Assembly (NCBI RefSeq): GCF_002608075.1
Contig: NZ_LAHA01000011.1
Location: 186,001-250,000, forward strand
Length of the DNA stretch: 64,000 nt
Source: Nostoc linckia z4
GTDB taxonomy: Bacteria > Cyanobacteriota > Cyanobacteriia > Cyanobacteriales > Nostocaceae
Reading direction: 5' to 3'
The notes under the pieces were generated by a model. It ran no database searches and was not told the DNA's origin. It was given only the letters and a program-made list of their open reading frames with translations. Numbering within the stretch: position 1 is the stretch's first letter; every line of letters begins with the position of its first letter. The translations under genes were made by a program, and so were the position numbers. Below, one piece after another: positions 35,665 to 44,749 of this stretch.

Positions 35665-38064
35665 ATGGTGGCTGAAGAAATTAGAGTTCGTGGTATTGTT
35701 CAAGGAGTGGGATTTCGTCCTACTGTATATCGTCTGGCTAAAATTTGCGGTTTGGGTGGAGATGTTTGTAATGATGGCGGAGGTGTTTTAATTCGCGTAT
35801 CTGGTAGTGAAGAAGCGATAACAGAATTTGTTACTAAATTACAAACAGAATGTCCGCCGTTGGCAAAAATTAATCAACTTATCAGAACTCCTTACACAGG
35901 TGATTTGAATGCTGATAATTTCGTGATTTCTAGTAGCGTCAATACTGCAATTAAAACAGAAATTGCTCCTGATGCAGCAACTTGTCAAGAATGTCAAAAA
36001 GAAATTTTCGATCCTTTTAGCCGCTTTTACCGTTACCCTTTTACTAACTGTACTCATTGTGGCCCTCGCCTGAGTATTATTCGTGCCATTCCCTATGACA
36101 GATGCAATACCAGTATGTCTGCGTTTGTCATGTGTTCGGAATGTGCAAAGGAATACAATGATGTCGAAAATCGCCGTTTTCACGCCCAACCTGTAGCTTG
36201 TCATACTTGCGGTGCTTCAGCTTGGTTAGAACGCGCTGATGGAAAAGCGGTTACTGCTTCTATGTTCTCGATGTTAGATGATGTTGATGCGGTTTGTACC
36301 CTATTACAAAGAGGTGAAATTGTCGCAATTAAAGGTTTGGGTGGTTTTCATTTAGCTTGTGATGCAACTCAAGAAGCTGTTGTAGAAAAATTGCGATATC
36401 GTAAAAGACGTTATCATAAACCTTTTGCTTTAATGGCACGAGATATTGAAGTAATTGAACAATATTGTACTGTAAACCCTAAGGAAAAAGAATTATTAAA
36501 AAGTCCTGCTGCACCGATTGTTTTATTGGAGAAAAAGGGACTGGAAAGGGACGCGGGGACGCCGGGACGCGGGGACGCGGGGAAAAATGTTTCTCAGAAT
36601 TGTCAGATTGCTATTTCGGTTGCACCGGGGCAAAATCGTCTTGGTTTTATGTTACCTTATACGCCGTTACATCATTTAATTTTACGGCGGATGAATCGTC
36701 CAATTGTTTTAACTAGTGGCAATATTAGTGATGAACCGCAATGTATTGATAATGACGAAGCCAGAGAAAAATTAGGGACAATAGTTGATTATTTTCTTTT
36801 TCATAATCGAGACATTATTAATCGGGTAGATGATTCGGTGGTACGGGTTGTTGGCGATAAAGTGCAAACAATTCGGCGTGCAAGAGGATACGCACCAGCA
36901 GGGATTAATTTACCGCCTGGATTTGAAAATGTGTCGCCAATTTTAGCAATGGGTAGTGAGTTAAAAAATACCTTTTGTTTGTTGCGAGGAAAAGAAGCAA
37001 TTCTTTCGCAACATCTGGGAGATTTAGAAAATGGTGCGGCTTTTGACGGATATCAAAAAGCTTTGAATTTATACTTTAATTTATTTGAACACAAACCAGA
37101 AGTAATTGCCATTGATAAACATCCTGAATATCTTTCCAGTAAAATTGGTAAAGAAATTGCTGATAAAAATCAAATTAAAATTAATGCAATTCAACATCAT
37201 CACGCCCACATTGCCGCTTGTATGGCGGAAAATAATATTCCTCTAGATTCGCCTCCAGTATTAGGTATTGCTTTAGATGGTTTGGGTTATGGCGAAGATG
37301 GTAATCTGTGGGGTGGAGAATTTTTGTTAGCAGATTATTGCAAATTCCAGAGACTTGCAACATTTCAACCAGTGGCAATGATTGGTGGCGAACAAGCAAT
37401 ATATCAGCCGTGGCGCAATACTTATGCCCAATTAATGACTGCTAATCTCTGGAATGAATGTGAAGAAAAATATGCCGATTTAGAAATAATTAAATTTCTG
37501 AAAAATAAGCCAATCAAATTACTTAATCAACTGATTGAGAAAAGAATTAACTCTCCTCCAGCGTCTTCAGTAGGGAGATTGTTCGATGCGGTGGCGGCGG
37601 CTATCGGTATTTATAGAGATGAATGTAGCTATGAAGGACAAGCAGCGATCGCAATGGAAGCTCTAGTCAATGTTAACAGCTTAAATAATGATAAAGAAAT
37701 GCTAATATATCCTTTTGAATTTAGCTTTTTAGATAGTATTTATTGTATAGACCCGCGTCCAATGTGGCAAGGTTTACTTGATGACTTGCAGCAACAGATT
37801 CCTAAAGAAGTTATAGCTGCTAAATTTCACAAAAGTTTAGCTCATATAATTGTTGTGATGGTGAAACGTCTGTGTCAAAAAAATGTAATTCATCAGGTTG
37901 TTTTAACAGGAGGAGTATTTCAAAATTGTGTATTGTTAGAGCTAATTAGTCAAGCATTAGAAATGTTGGGTATAAAAGTATTGACTCACAGTTTAGTTCC
38001 AGCAAATGATGGTGGGTTATCTTTAGGGCAAGCAGTGATTACAGCAGCACAATTAATAGGATAA
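35665..38064 (+). CDS. hypF: Carbamoyltransferase HypF (hydrogenase maturation)
   Basis: 799 residues. HypF makes the cyanide ligands of the Ni-Fe site from carbamoyl phosphate, passing them to HypE. Domains in order: acylphosphatase-like (VRGIVQGVGFRPTVYR), two zinc-finger motifs (CQECQKEIF...CTHCGPR and CSECAKEY...CHTCGA), a YrdC-like domain (IKGLGGFHLACDA, PFALMARD) and a Kae1-like domain (VQHHHAHIAACMAEN-type motif, LALDGLGYGEDG, GGVFQNCVLLE). An 8-bp tandem repeat (36548-36582) adds an unusual Arg/Gly/Asp-rich insert near residues 295-312. Confidence 0.97.
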   Translation: MVAEEIRVRGIVQGVGFRPTVYRLAKICGLGGDVCNDGGGVLIRVSGSEEAITEFVTKLQTECPPLAKINQLIRTPYTGDLNADNFVISSSVNTAIKTEIAPDAATCQECQKEIFDPFSRFYRYPFTNCTHCGPRLSIIRAIPYDRCNTSMSAFVMCSECAKEYNDVENRRFHAQPVACHTCGASAWLERADGKAVTASMFSMLDDVDAVCTLLQRGEIVAIKGLGGFHLACDATQEAVVEKLRYRKRRYHKPFALMARDIEVIEQYCTVNPKEKELLKSPAAPIVLLEKKGLERDAGTPGRGDAGKNVSQNCQIAISVAPGQNRLGFMLPYTPLHHLILRRMNRPIVLTSGNISDEPQCIDNDEAREKLGTIVDYFLFHNRDIINRVDDSVVRVVGDKVQTIRRARGYAPAGINLPPGFENVSPILAMGSELKNTFCLLRGKEAILSQHLGDLENGAAFDGYQKALNLYFNLFEHKPEVIAIDKHPEYLSSKIGKEIADKNQIKINAIQHHHAHIAACMAENNIPLDSPPVLGIALDGLGYGEDGNLWGGEFLLADYCKFQRLATFQPVAMIGGEQAIYQPWRNTYAQLMTANLWNECEEKYADLEIIKFLKNKPIKLLNQLIEKRINSPPASSVGRLFDAVAAAIGIYRDECSYEGQAAIAMEALVNVNSLNNDKEMLIYPFEFSFLDSIYCIDPRPMWQGLLDDLQQQIPKEVIAAKFHKSLAHIIVVMVKRLCQKNVIHQVVLTGGVFQNCVLLELISQALEMLGIKVLTHSLVPANDGGLSLGQAVITAAQLIG
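36548..36582. repeat. 8-bp tandem repeat GGGACGCG x4 inside hypF
   Basis: Four 8-mers, the second reading GGGACGCC, plus a final GGG lie within the hypF reading frame. They encode the stretch RDAGTPGRGDAG. A closely related array, in reverse-complement sense, occurs in noncoding DNA at 54715-54748. Confidence 0.9.
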
Positions 38065-38097
38065 ATTTACTCACGCAAAGGCGCGAAGAAGATAAAA

Positions 38098-38358
38098 ATG
38101 TGTTTAGGAATTCCTGGGCAAATTATCGAAATTACCAATGTTAATCATAAGTTAGCAATTGTTGATGTTGGTGGGGTGAAGCGACAAGTAAATATTGCTT
38201 GTATCGTTGATGAAGAACATCCACCTGAAGCTTGTATTGGAGATTGGGTGTTAGTGCATGTTGGCTTTGCGATGAATCGAATTAACGAACAAGAAGCAGC
38301 AGAAACGTTAGAGTTGTTGAAAGAGTTAGCAGCAGCACAGGTGGAGATTAGTAATTGA
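38098..38358 (+). CDS. hypC: Hydrogenase maturation chaperone HypC
   Basis: 86 residues beginning MCLGIPGQI; the conserved Cys2 is the residue that holds iron in complex with HypD and HypE. The OB-like fold motif VDVGGVKRQVNIACI and the later GDWVLVHVGFAMNRINEQEA are family-typical. It follows hypF by 33 bp and belongs to the same operon. Confidence 0.97.
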   Translation: MCLGIPGQIIEITNVNHKLAIVDVGGVKRQVNIACIVDEEHPPEACIGDWVLVHVGFAMNRINEQEAAETLELLKELAAAQVEISN

Positions 38359-38482
38359 GGGGAAGAATTTTTTTCACGCAGAGGCGCAGAGGCGCAGAGA
38401 GGAAAGAGAGAATTTTGACAATAAGTCTAATAATCTTTTGCCTTGTTTGTGTTTCCTTTCAAAAAACTATGGTTCTATTCCT

Positions 38483-39667
38483 ATGAAATATGTTGATGAA
38501 TTCCGTGAAAAAGAAAAAGCTTCAGCTTTACGTCGGGAAATTGCAAAATTGTGCGAAGAAATAGAAAAACCTCTCAAAATTATGGAAGTATGTGGGGGGC
38601 ATACTCACTCTATATTTAAATATGGCATTGAAGAAATTTTACCCGATCGCATTGAATTAATTCACGGGCCTGGTTGTCCAGTATGCGTGATGCCAAAGGG
38701 GAGGTTAGATGATGCGATCGCTATCTCTCAAAATTCTAACGTCATCTTCACCACATTTGGCGATGCCATGCGAGTTCCTGGTTCCAAAACAAGTTTACTC
38801 CAAGCCAGGGCACAAGGCGCAGACATTCGGATGGTGTATTCTCCCCTAGATAGCCTGCAAATTGCCAAAGATAACCCCAACAAACAAATAGTTTTCTTCG
38901 CCTTAGGTTTTGAAACCACCGCCCCCAGTACCGCCTTCACCATTTTGCAAGCCGCAGCTGAAGGAATTGCTAACTTCAGTATGTTTTGCAATCACGTTCT
39001 TGTGATTCCCGCCCTCAAAGCATTATTAGATAACCCTGATTTACAACTCGATGGATTTGTCGGGCCTGGCCATGTCAGCATGGTAATTGGTACTGACCCT
39101 TATGAATTTATTTCCCAACAATATCATAAGCCAATTGTTGTCTCCGGATTTGAACCATTAGATATTCTCCAATCAATTTGGATGCTGTTGCAACAGCTAG
39201 TAGAAAATCGTTGCCAAGTTGAAAACCAATATAATCGAATTGTCCAAAAAGCCGGCAATAAAGTAGCACTCCAAGCCATCAACAAAGTATTTGCTGTAAG
39301 AGATACTTTCGAGTGGCGTGGTTTGGGCAATATTCCTGATTCAGGATTAAAAATTCAACCTGAATACGCTCAATTTGATGCCGAACTTAAATTTACCATT
39401 CCTAACCTCAAAGTACCCGACCATAAAGCATGTAAATGTGGAGAAATTCTCAAAGGAATATTAAAACCTTGGGAATGCAAAGTATTTGGTACAGCCTGCA
39501 CTCCTGAAACACCAATTGGTACTTGTATGGTATCTTCTGAAGGTGCTTGTGCAGCCTATTACAAATATGGACGCCTCTCTACAATGTCTAAAAAATTAAT
39601 AGCTGAAAAACCAAAAGTAACCATCACCCAAGAACCTCTCCCCGCCTGTGGCTTCTCTCTAGACTAA
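38483..39667 (+). CDS. hypD: Hydrogenase maturation protein HypD
   Basis: 394 residues from the ATG at 38483 (MKYVDEFREKEKAS); a longer TTG start lacks family sequence. HypD carries a [4Fe-4S] cluster and helps build Fe(CN)2CO. The motifs are present: EVCGGHTHSIFKYG, HGPGCPVCVMP, ALGFETTAPSTAF, FCNHVLVIPAL, VGPGHVSMVIG and the C-terminal Cys cluster (KACKCGEILKG, CKVFGTACTPETPIGTCMVS). Confidence 0.97.
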   Translation: MKYVDEFREKEKASALRREIAKLCEEIEKPLKIMEVCGGHTHSIFKYGIEEILPDRIELIHGPGCPVCVMPKGRLDDAIAISQNSNVIFTTFGDAMRVPGSKTSLLQARAQGADIRMVYSPLDSLQIAKDNPNKQIVFFALGFETTAPSTAFTILQAAAEGIANFSMFCNHVLVIPALKALLDNPDLQLDGFVGPGHVSMVIGTDPYEFISQQYHKPIVVSGFEPLDILQSIWMLLQQLVENRCQVENQYNRIVQKAGNKVALQAINKVFAVRDTFEWRGLGNIPDSGLKIQPEYAQFDAELKFTIPNLKVPDHKACKCGEILKGILKPWECKVFGTACTPETPIGTCMVSSEGACAAYYKYGRLSTMSKKLIAEKPKVTITQEPLPACGFSLD

Positions 39668-39744
39668 CACCTCAGACAAATCCTCTGCGAACCTCTGCGC
39701 TTTCCTTTGCGTTACTTTGCGTTTAAAAAATCACCCACTTTAAC

Positions 39745-40797
39745 ATGAATCTTTTCCCCCATCGCCATAAAATCCAAGACACTCACATAACCCTCGCACA
39801 TGGTAGCGGTGGTAAAGCCATGCGCGATTTAATTGATGACATCTTTGTTAATACCTTTAATAACCCAATTCTCTCCCAATTAGAAGACCAAGCAACCTTC
39901 AATTTAGCCCCACTTTTACAACAAGGAGATAGACTCGCTTTTACCACAGATTCATATACTGTAGATCCTTTATTTTTTCCCGGTAGCGATATCGGAGAAT
40001 TAGCCATCAACGGCACAATTAATGATTTAGCCGTCAGCGGCGCTAAACCTTTATATCTAACTTGTAGCGTTATTTTAGAAGAAGGATTACCAGTAGAAAC
40101 ATTGCGACGTGTTGCAACTAGTATGAAAGCAGCCGCAATAAAATCTGGCGTTCAAATTGTCACCGGCGACACAAAAGTTGTACATCGTGGCGCTGCTGAT
40201 AAACTATTTATTAATACTGCTGGTATTGGGATCATTCCAAGAGGAATTAACATCTCTGCCCACAATATTCAACCAGGAGATGCTGTAATTATTAATGGTG
40301 AATTAGGTAATCATGGGGCAGCAATTTTAATTGCCCGTGGAGAATTAGCTTTAGAAACTAATATTAAAAGTGACTGTCAACCCTTGCATGATTTAGTACA
40401 ACATATCCTCAATATCTGTCCCCAAATTCATGCAATGCGGGATGCAACACGTGGAGGTTTAGTTACAGTTTTAAATGAATTTGCTACCACTTCAAATGTA
40501 GGCATTCGCCTTTATGAAGAATCTATTCCAGTGCGTGAAGAAGTCAAAGGTTTTTGCGAAATTTTAGGTTTAGATCCATTTTATTTAGCTAATGAAGGTA
40601 AGTTAGTTGTAGTGGCAAAAAAAGAATATGCTGAATCTATTGTATCAGCTATGAAATCCCATCCAGCAGGAAAAGATGCTTGTGTGATTGGAGAAGTAAT
40701 AACTTCACACCCAGGTATTGTATTGTTAAAAACAATTTTTGGTGCTGAACGTATTGTTGATATGTTAGTAGGCGACCAGTTACCACGAATTTGTTAA
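39745..40797 (+). CDS. hypE: Hydrogenase maturation protein HypE
   Basis: 350 residues. HypE dehydrates its C-terminal thiocarboxamide to thiocyanate, giving the cyanide ligands. The PurM-like ATP-binding motifs LAHGSGGKAMRDL, FTTDSYTV and GDTKVV are seen, with RDATRGGL in the second lobe. The chain ends in PRIC, so the essential C-terminal Cys is present. It follows hypD after a 77-bp spacer. Confidence 0.97.
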   Translation: MNLFPHRHKIQDTHITLAHGSGGKAMRDLIDDIFVNTFNNPILSQLEDQATFNLAPLLQQGDRLAFTTDSYTVDPLFFPGSDIGELAINGTINDLAVSGAKPLYLTCSVILEEGLPVETLRRVATSMKAAAIKSGVQIVTGDTKVVHRGAADKLFINTAGIGIIPRGINISAHNIQPGDAVIINGELGNHGAAILIARGELALETNIKSDCQPLHDLVQHILNICPQIHAMRDATRGGLVTVLNEFATTSNVGIRLYEESIPVREEVKGFCEILGLDPFYLANEGKLVVVAKKEYAESIVSAMKSHPAGKDACVIGEVITSHPGIVLLKTIFGAERIVDMLVGDQLPRIC

Positions 40798-40817
40798 TAT
40801 TTAAGATACTTTTTTAT

Positions 40818-41159
40818 ATGCATGAACTAGGAATTACCCAAAATATCGTAGCAATTGTAGCCGAACACGCCAAAGGTGCAAAAGTACAACGAGTTTCCTT
40901 AGAAATTGGCAAACTTTCAGCTATTATGCCCGATGCTATTCGATTTTGTTTTGATATTTGTACTCAAGGTACAGTTTTAGAAGGGGCGACATTAGAAATT
41001 TTGGAAATTCCTGGTTTAGCGAAATGTCGCCAATGCAATGCAGAAATTTATCTAGATAAACCATTTGGTATCTGTAACTGCGGTAGCGTGGAATTAGATT
41101 TAATATCTGGTGAAGAACTTAAAATTAAAGAAATCGAAATAGAGGAATTATGTGTGTAA
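40818..41159 (+). CDS. hypA: Nickel chaperone HypA
   Basis: 113 residues. The start at 40818 gives MHELGITQNIV; the MHE N-terminus binds nickel through the amino group and His2 and is invariant, which settles the start against an upstream in-frame ATG at 40791. The zinc domain has CRQC and CNCG. HypA passes Ni to the hydrogenase large subunit with HypB. It overlaps hypB by 10 bp. Confidence 0.97.
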   Translation: MHELGITQNIVAIVAEHAKGAKVQRVSLEIGKLSAIMPDAIRFCFDICTQGTVLEGATLEILEIPGLAKCRQCNAEIYLDKPFGICNCGSVELDLISGEELKIKEIEIEELCV

Positions 41160-42007
41160 CCTGCGGTTGTTCTGATGACGGCGAAAGCAAAATTACAAAT
41201 TTAGAAGTAAGTGAAACCGAACACAATCATCACCATACTCACACTCATACTTTAGCTGATGGCACTGTGATTACTCATTCCCACAGTCACGATACTCACA
41301 CAGAAGCATCTCAAATTCATGCTAAAATACATGGCACAACTATCTCATTAGAACAAGATATATTAGCAAAAAATAATTTAATTGCAGCCCAAAATCGTGG
41401 CTGGTTTAAAGGTCGCAATATTCTCGCTTTAAATTTAATGAGTTCTCCTGGCGCTGGGAAAACAACTCTTTTAACTCGCACCATCAATGATTTAAAACAT
41501 CAGCTATCTATTAGTGTCATTGAAGGCGACCAAGAAACTACTAATGATGCTCAAAAAATTCAAGAAACAGGTTGTAAAGTCATCCAAATAAACACCGGAA
41601 CAGGCTGTCATTTAGATGCATCAATGATAGACAGGGGTTTGCAACAACTAAATCCACCACTAAATTCCGTTGTGATGATTGAAAATGTGGGAAATTTAGT
41701 TTGTCCAGCTTTATTTGATTTGGGAGAATTTGCTAAAGTCGTAATTCTCTCCGTCACGGAAGGCGAAGATAAGCCGATAAAATATCCTCACATGTTCCGC
41801 GCTAGTGACATCATGATTCTCACAAAAATTGATTTGCTACCTTACGTAGAATTTGATGTGCAAAAGTGCATAAAATACGCCAAGCAAGTTAATCCGAAAG
41901 TTCAAATTTTTCAAATTTCTGCAACTACTGGGGCGGGGTTAGATAATTGGTATAAATGGCTGACTGAAAAATTCGCAAATTTGTCAACTGGGGCTACACA
42001 CTTTTGA
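41150..42007 (+). CDS. hypB: Nickel-inserting GTPase HypB
   Basis: 285 residues. N-terminal CVTCGCSD is the high-affinity metal motif, followed by a His-rich region (HNHHHTHTHTLADG, HSHSHDTHTE) for Ni storage. GTPase motifs: P-loop SSPGAGKTTLL, VIEGDQETTNDA, ENVGNLVCPA and TKIDLLPY. It supplies nickel to HupL with HypA. The start overlaps hypA, and it is the last gene of the operon, converging with an Rpn-family gene. Confidence 0.97.
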   Translation: MCVTCGCSDDGESKITNLEVSETEHNHHHTHTHTLADGTVITHSHSHDTHTEASQIHAKIHGTTISLEQDILAKNNLIAAQNRGWFKGRNILALNLMSSPGAGKTTLLTRTINDLKHQLSISVIEGDQETTNDAQKIQETGCKVIQINTGTGCHLDASMIDRGLQQLNPPLNSVVMIENVGNLVCPALFDLGEFAKVVILSVTEGEDKPIKYPHMFRASDIMILTKIDLLPYVEFDVQKCIKYAKQVNPKVQIFQISATTGAGLDNWYKWLTEKFANLSTGATHF

Positions 42008-42048
42008 TGAAACTACAAAAATAGCCGCCAGTGTTGTTCACTAGCAAA

Positions 42049-42933
42049 TTACTCACAAATTCGCTGTAATTCTTCCACTGTACTCACGGTTTTAATAGCC
42101 TGCTGAATTTCTTTTAATCGCTGTAAATCTGTAATTTGGTAAATCATTGGCATTAAATCTAAGCCAGTATTCCCAAATTTAATTTCCAGTGCTAATTCAA
42201 TACCTGAATATAATTCCTCTCGTCGTCCCCGCGCTTCTCCGCGTGCTTCTCCCCGCGCTTCTCCTCGCGCTTCTCCTTCACGTAAAATTTCTTGATACCA
42301 AGGCGACTCACGTAAGACTGTCATATCCCACCTCATGATTTCTTGGACTAGGGCACTTTCTATTACAAACGTAGCAAAAAACGCCAAAACCGTTTCTAAT
42401 TGATTTAGTTGTTCGTCGCCACGGAGAACTTGTAAAGCTTCTCGAATTATAACTTCGTTTTCGCCACCTTTGAGGATGGGTACAAAGGGAAGTAAGGATG
42501 GTAATGGTGTATCAAATACAGTATTTACATCAACTTCCCAAAGGTTAATTACTCGATAATCTTGAGTTGCTTTCAAGCCTGCGAAATTTGATGTATATGT
42601 TGTCGGTATTTCTGCGTTAGTTCCTTTAAGAATGTTAATTAATACTGGATAGGTAGGTAAATTATATTTTTCTTCAGCCAGTGCTGTATAAGCACGCATC
42701 CGTCGTGGCATTTCAGGTTTATAACGCAGTTGTAATTCATTGATAACAAGAAACTTGCCATACTGCGGATTTTCCACACGGATAAGTACATCGCTTTGTC
42801 TACTCAGCCATTGAAATTCTGAATTGAGAATTTCGCCTACGATAACGTCGGGTATTTGTGTTACCCATTTTACCCAATTATCGGGTGCAAGACTAATTAG
42901 GCGTTTAGTACTGATGTCAGCAGGTTTGGACAT
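42049..42933 (-). CDS. Rpn family nuclease/transposase-like protein
   Basis: 294 residues from the start at 42933 (MSKPADISTKRL). Typical cyanobacterial Rpn/PD-(D/E)XK layout: N-terminal nuclease-fold with GEILNSEFQWLSRQSDVL and INELQLRYKPEMPRRM, then a helical region and a charged C-terminal tail. The tail contains four GEAR repeats from a 12-bp tandem repeat (about 42228-42275). Members in E. coli (RpnA) promote recombination with nuclease activity. A broken relative lies on the other side of the hyp operon. Confidence 0.85.
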   Translation of the reverse strand: MSKPADISTKRLISLAPDNWVKWVTQIPDVIVGEILNSEFQWLSRQSDVLIRVENPQYGKFLVINELQLRYKPEMPRRMRAYTALAEEKYNLPTYPVLINILKGTNAEIPTTYTSNFAGLKATQDYRVINLWEVDVNTVFDTPLPSLLPFVPILKGGENEVIIREALQVLRGDEQLNQLETVLAFFATFVIESALVQEIMRWDMTVLRESPWYQEILREGEARGEARGEARGEARGRREELYSGIELALEIKFGNTGLDLMPMIYQITDLQRLKEIQQAIKTVSTVEELQRICE

Positions 42934-43023
42934 AAGCCAGTTATAAAGAAAGTAGACGCACAAAAAAATTTTATAACTTGGAAAGGTCAAAATATCAAAG
43001 TAAATAATTATTTTAAAATAGCA

Positions 43024-43052
43024 ACACCCTGCACTCTAAGAGTACAGGGTGT
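43024..43052 (-). terminator. Hairpin between 43185 gene and the Rpn gene
   Basis: ACACCCTGCACTCT and AGAGTACAGGGTGT face each other as a near-perfect palindrome with one mismatch and a minimal loop. On the minus strand it follows the 43185-43559 gene by ~130 bp and is followed by TTGCTATTTTAAAATAATT. A terminator for the luciferase-like gene pair is plausible. Confidence 0.5.
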
Positions 43053-43070
43053 GAGACAATATGATGTTTA

Positions 43071-43181
43071 TTAGACTTCTTACAAAAGTCGGGAAAAGGG
43101 GGAAAGGTTTGTTATTTTCCCTTTCCCCTTTAACCTTTTCCCACAAGAGTGCAAAAAGCAATTGATTGCAAGAGGTCTATT
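43071..43181. repeat. MITE-like element B, copy 1
   Basis: Bounded by TTAGACTTCTTACAAAAG and GCAAGAGGTCTATTGAC, giving inverted ends TAGACTTCTT/CAAGAGGTCTA. The inside has complementary purine and pyrimidine runs (GGGAAAAGGGGGAAAGG and CCCTTTAACCTTTTCCC). Related copies are at 48460-48629 and 59916-60021. Confidence 0.75.
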
Positions 43182-43184
43182 GAC

Positions 43185-43559
43185 CTAAAGCCAATCTCGA
43201 TAAGCAGAGATTTCATTGACACCAATTTCAAAGGGCATTCCTTTACCAAATGGTGGATAAACGCGAATTTTGGCGTTAGTAGAAAACCTCTCTAAGCGAT
43301 TACCTAACTGGGGAATATTGCTAACAATATGCCAGTAGGATACTATGTCAGGACAATCAATAATTAATGTGAGAATGTTAGCGTTTGTTGTCAGATACCA
43401 CTGACAATTAGATAACAGTACTCGCGTAATGCGATCGCAGGCTAAATAAAAGCATTTGCCTACGGACTGTTCTAATTCCATCTGCAACATTCCATCCTCC
43501 CTTGTCACCTCAGTTGGAGGCAAATCATCGGGAGGTAGCAGGTGTAATTTAGAAGACAT
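43185..43559 (-). CDS. Protein of unknown function (124 aa)
   Basis: 124 residues starting at the ATG 43559. It overlaps the stop region of the upstream luciferase-like gene by 11 bp, so the two are probably translationally coupled. Mixed alpha/beta with motifs VGKCFYLACDRITRVLLSN and DCPDIVSYWHIVSNIP; no signal peptide or membrane segment. No family was recognised. Confidence 0.72.
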   Translation of the reverse strand: MSSKLHLLPPDDLPPTEVTREDGMLQMELEQSVGKCFYLACDRITRVLLSNCQWYLTTNANILTLIIDCPDIVSYWHIVSNIPQLGNRLERFSTNAKIRVYPPFGKGMPFEIGVNEISAYRDWL

Positions 43560-44556
43560 AATTTCGCACCTCTTGGTTGTAGCGCGTCAAACTCTCTAGG
43601 TTTTTTTGCACATCTAAAGATGAGGGTTTGAGTGCTAACGTACCTAAGTTTAATTCGTCCTGAAATTTCTTGATTTTGTCTCGACAAGTCTCCACATCAC
43701 CAATAATTGAATTCTCAATCAAATAATCTTCATCGAAACAAATGTTAGTGCGATCGAATGCTTTTTGGTTGGGATTCGCACTATTTTGCATGACTTCGGC
43801 CGAATTAGCTTTCATTTTTTGGCTGAATTTGCGAATGAAAGGTAACGCTTCACTCACTGCCTCATCATTAGTTTTGCCAACATAAAAAAAGCGTGCCAGC
43901 ACAAAATTTTCTGCACCCCTAGCATTTAACGCTTGATATTTGGCAATGGTACTTTTTAATCTCTGTAGGGAAAACGGCGGGCCACCCATCAAACTGAAGG
44001 AATGTTTGGCGGCAAACTCAATACCATCATCACCACCAGTGGCAACGTAGACGGGAATTTTTTGTTGCAATGGTTTGGGATAAATTGTTAGGCGATCGCA
44101 TTGATAATATTGCCCGTTAAATGATACGTTAGTTTCATATAAAAGCTTTTCAATCAATGCCATTGCCTCTAACATTTTCGGACGCGATTCATTAGTTGGC
44201 GTTGCAAAATGCTTATTTTGTTGAGGGAAAGGCCCTCCTTTCGCAACTCCAAATAATAATCGTCCATTGCACAAGTTATCTAAAGTGGCGATGTCCTCTG
44301 CTACCCGAATTGGGTTATGAAATGGCAATAACACCGCCGCCGTGCCTAATTTGATACTTGAAGTCAATCCCGCCAAGTGTGCCATTAACACTAACATAGA
44401 TGGGCTAAGATTGGATTCACTAAAATGATGTTCGCTCACCCAGGCTTCTTCAAAACCTAAGCTTTCTGCCTGTTTTATCAGCGTTACTTGCTCAAAAATG
44501 GCACGATGAGCATTTTGGTGATGATTGTCGTAATTGCAGAAAATTCCAGTTTTCAT
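43549..44556 (-). CDS. LLM-class flavin-dependent oxidoreductase (luciferase-like)
   Basis: 335 residues of the bacterial luciferase superfamily, a TIM barrel using F420 or FMN. Motifs: FEEAWVSEHHFSES, IKLGTAAVLLPFHNPIRVAEDIATLDNL and GRLLFGVAKGG, all typical of the group. The oxidised substrate is unknown. The gene is coupled to the small 43185 gene. There is no link to hydrogenase or nif functions that I can support. Confidence 0.9.
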   Translation of the reverse strand: MKTGIFCNYDNHHQNAHRAIFEQVTLIKQAESLGFEEAWVSEHHFSESNLSPSMLVLMAHLAGLTSSIKLGTAAVLLPFHNPIRVAEDIATLDNLCNGRLLFGVAKGGPFPQQNKHFATPTNESRPKMLEAMALIEKLLYETNVSFNGQYYQCDRLTIYPKPLQQKIPVYVATGGDDGIEFAAKHSFSLMGGPPFSLQRLKSTIAKYQALNARGAENFVLARFFYVGKTNDEAVSEALPFIRKFSQKMKANSAEVMQNSANPNQKAFDRTNICFDEDYLIENSIIGDVETCRDKIKKFQDELNLGTLALKPSSLDVQKNLESLTRYNQEVRNYVF

Positions 44557-44618
44557 TACTTGCGTTGATACTTTTTACCCACCGTGTGTGCTGGCTGTTT
44601 TAGTAGTCTAGTCAGAAT

Positions 44619-44692
44619 TCAGAATTGAGGAGTCAGGAGTCAGAATTCAGGAGTTAGAATATCGTATTGGACTCCTAGTAAATTCTGATTTC
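44619..44692. repeat. Degenerate heptamer repeat (TCAGAAT / TCAGGAG units)
   Basis: A short array of 7-mers such as TCAGAAT, TCAGGAG and TTAGAAT (44619-44658), followed by reverse-complementary words (GGACTCCTAGTAAATTCTG). These are the same heptamers, in complementary sense, as the large array at 58294-58475. Confidence 0.8.
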
Positions 44693-44749
44693 ATGTCCAA
44701 CTAATCACTTGTGATTCAAATCTCTCCCTTGTCAGAGCGTCAACTTCTG

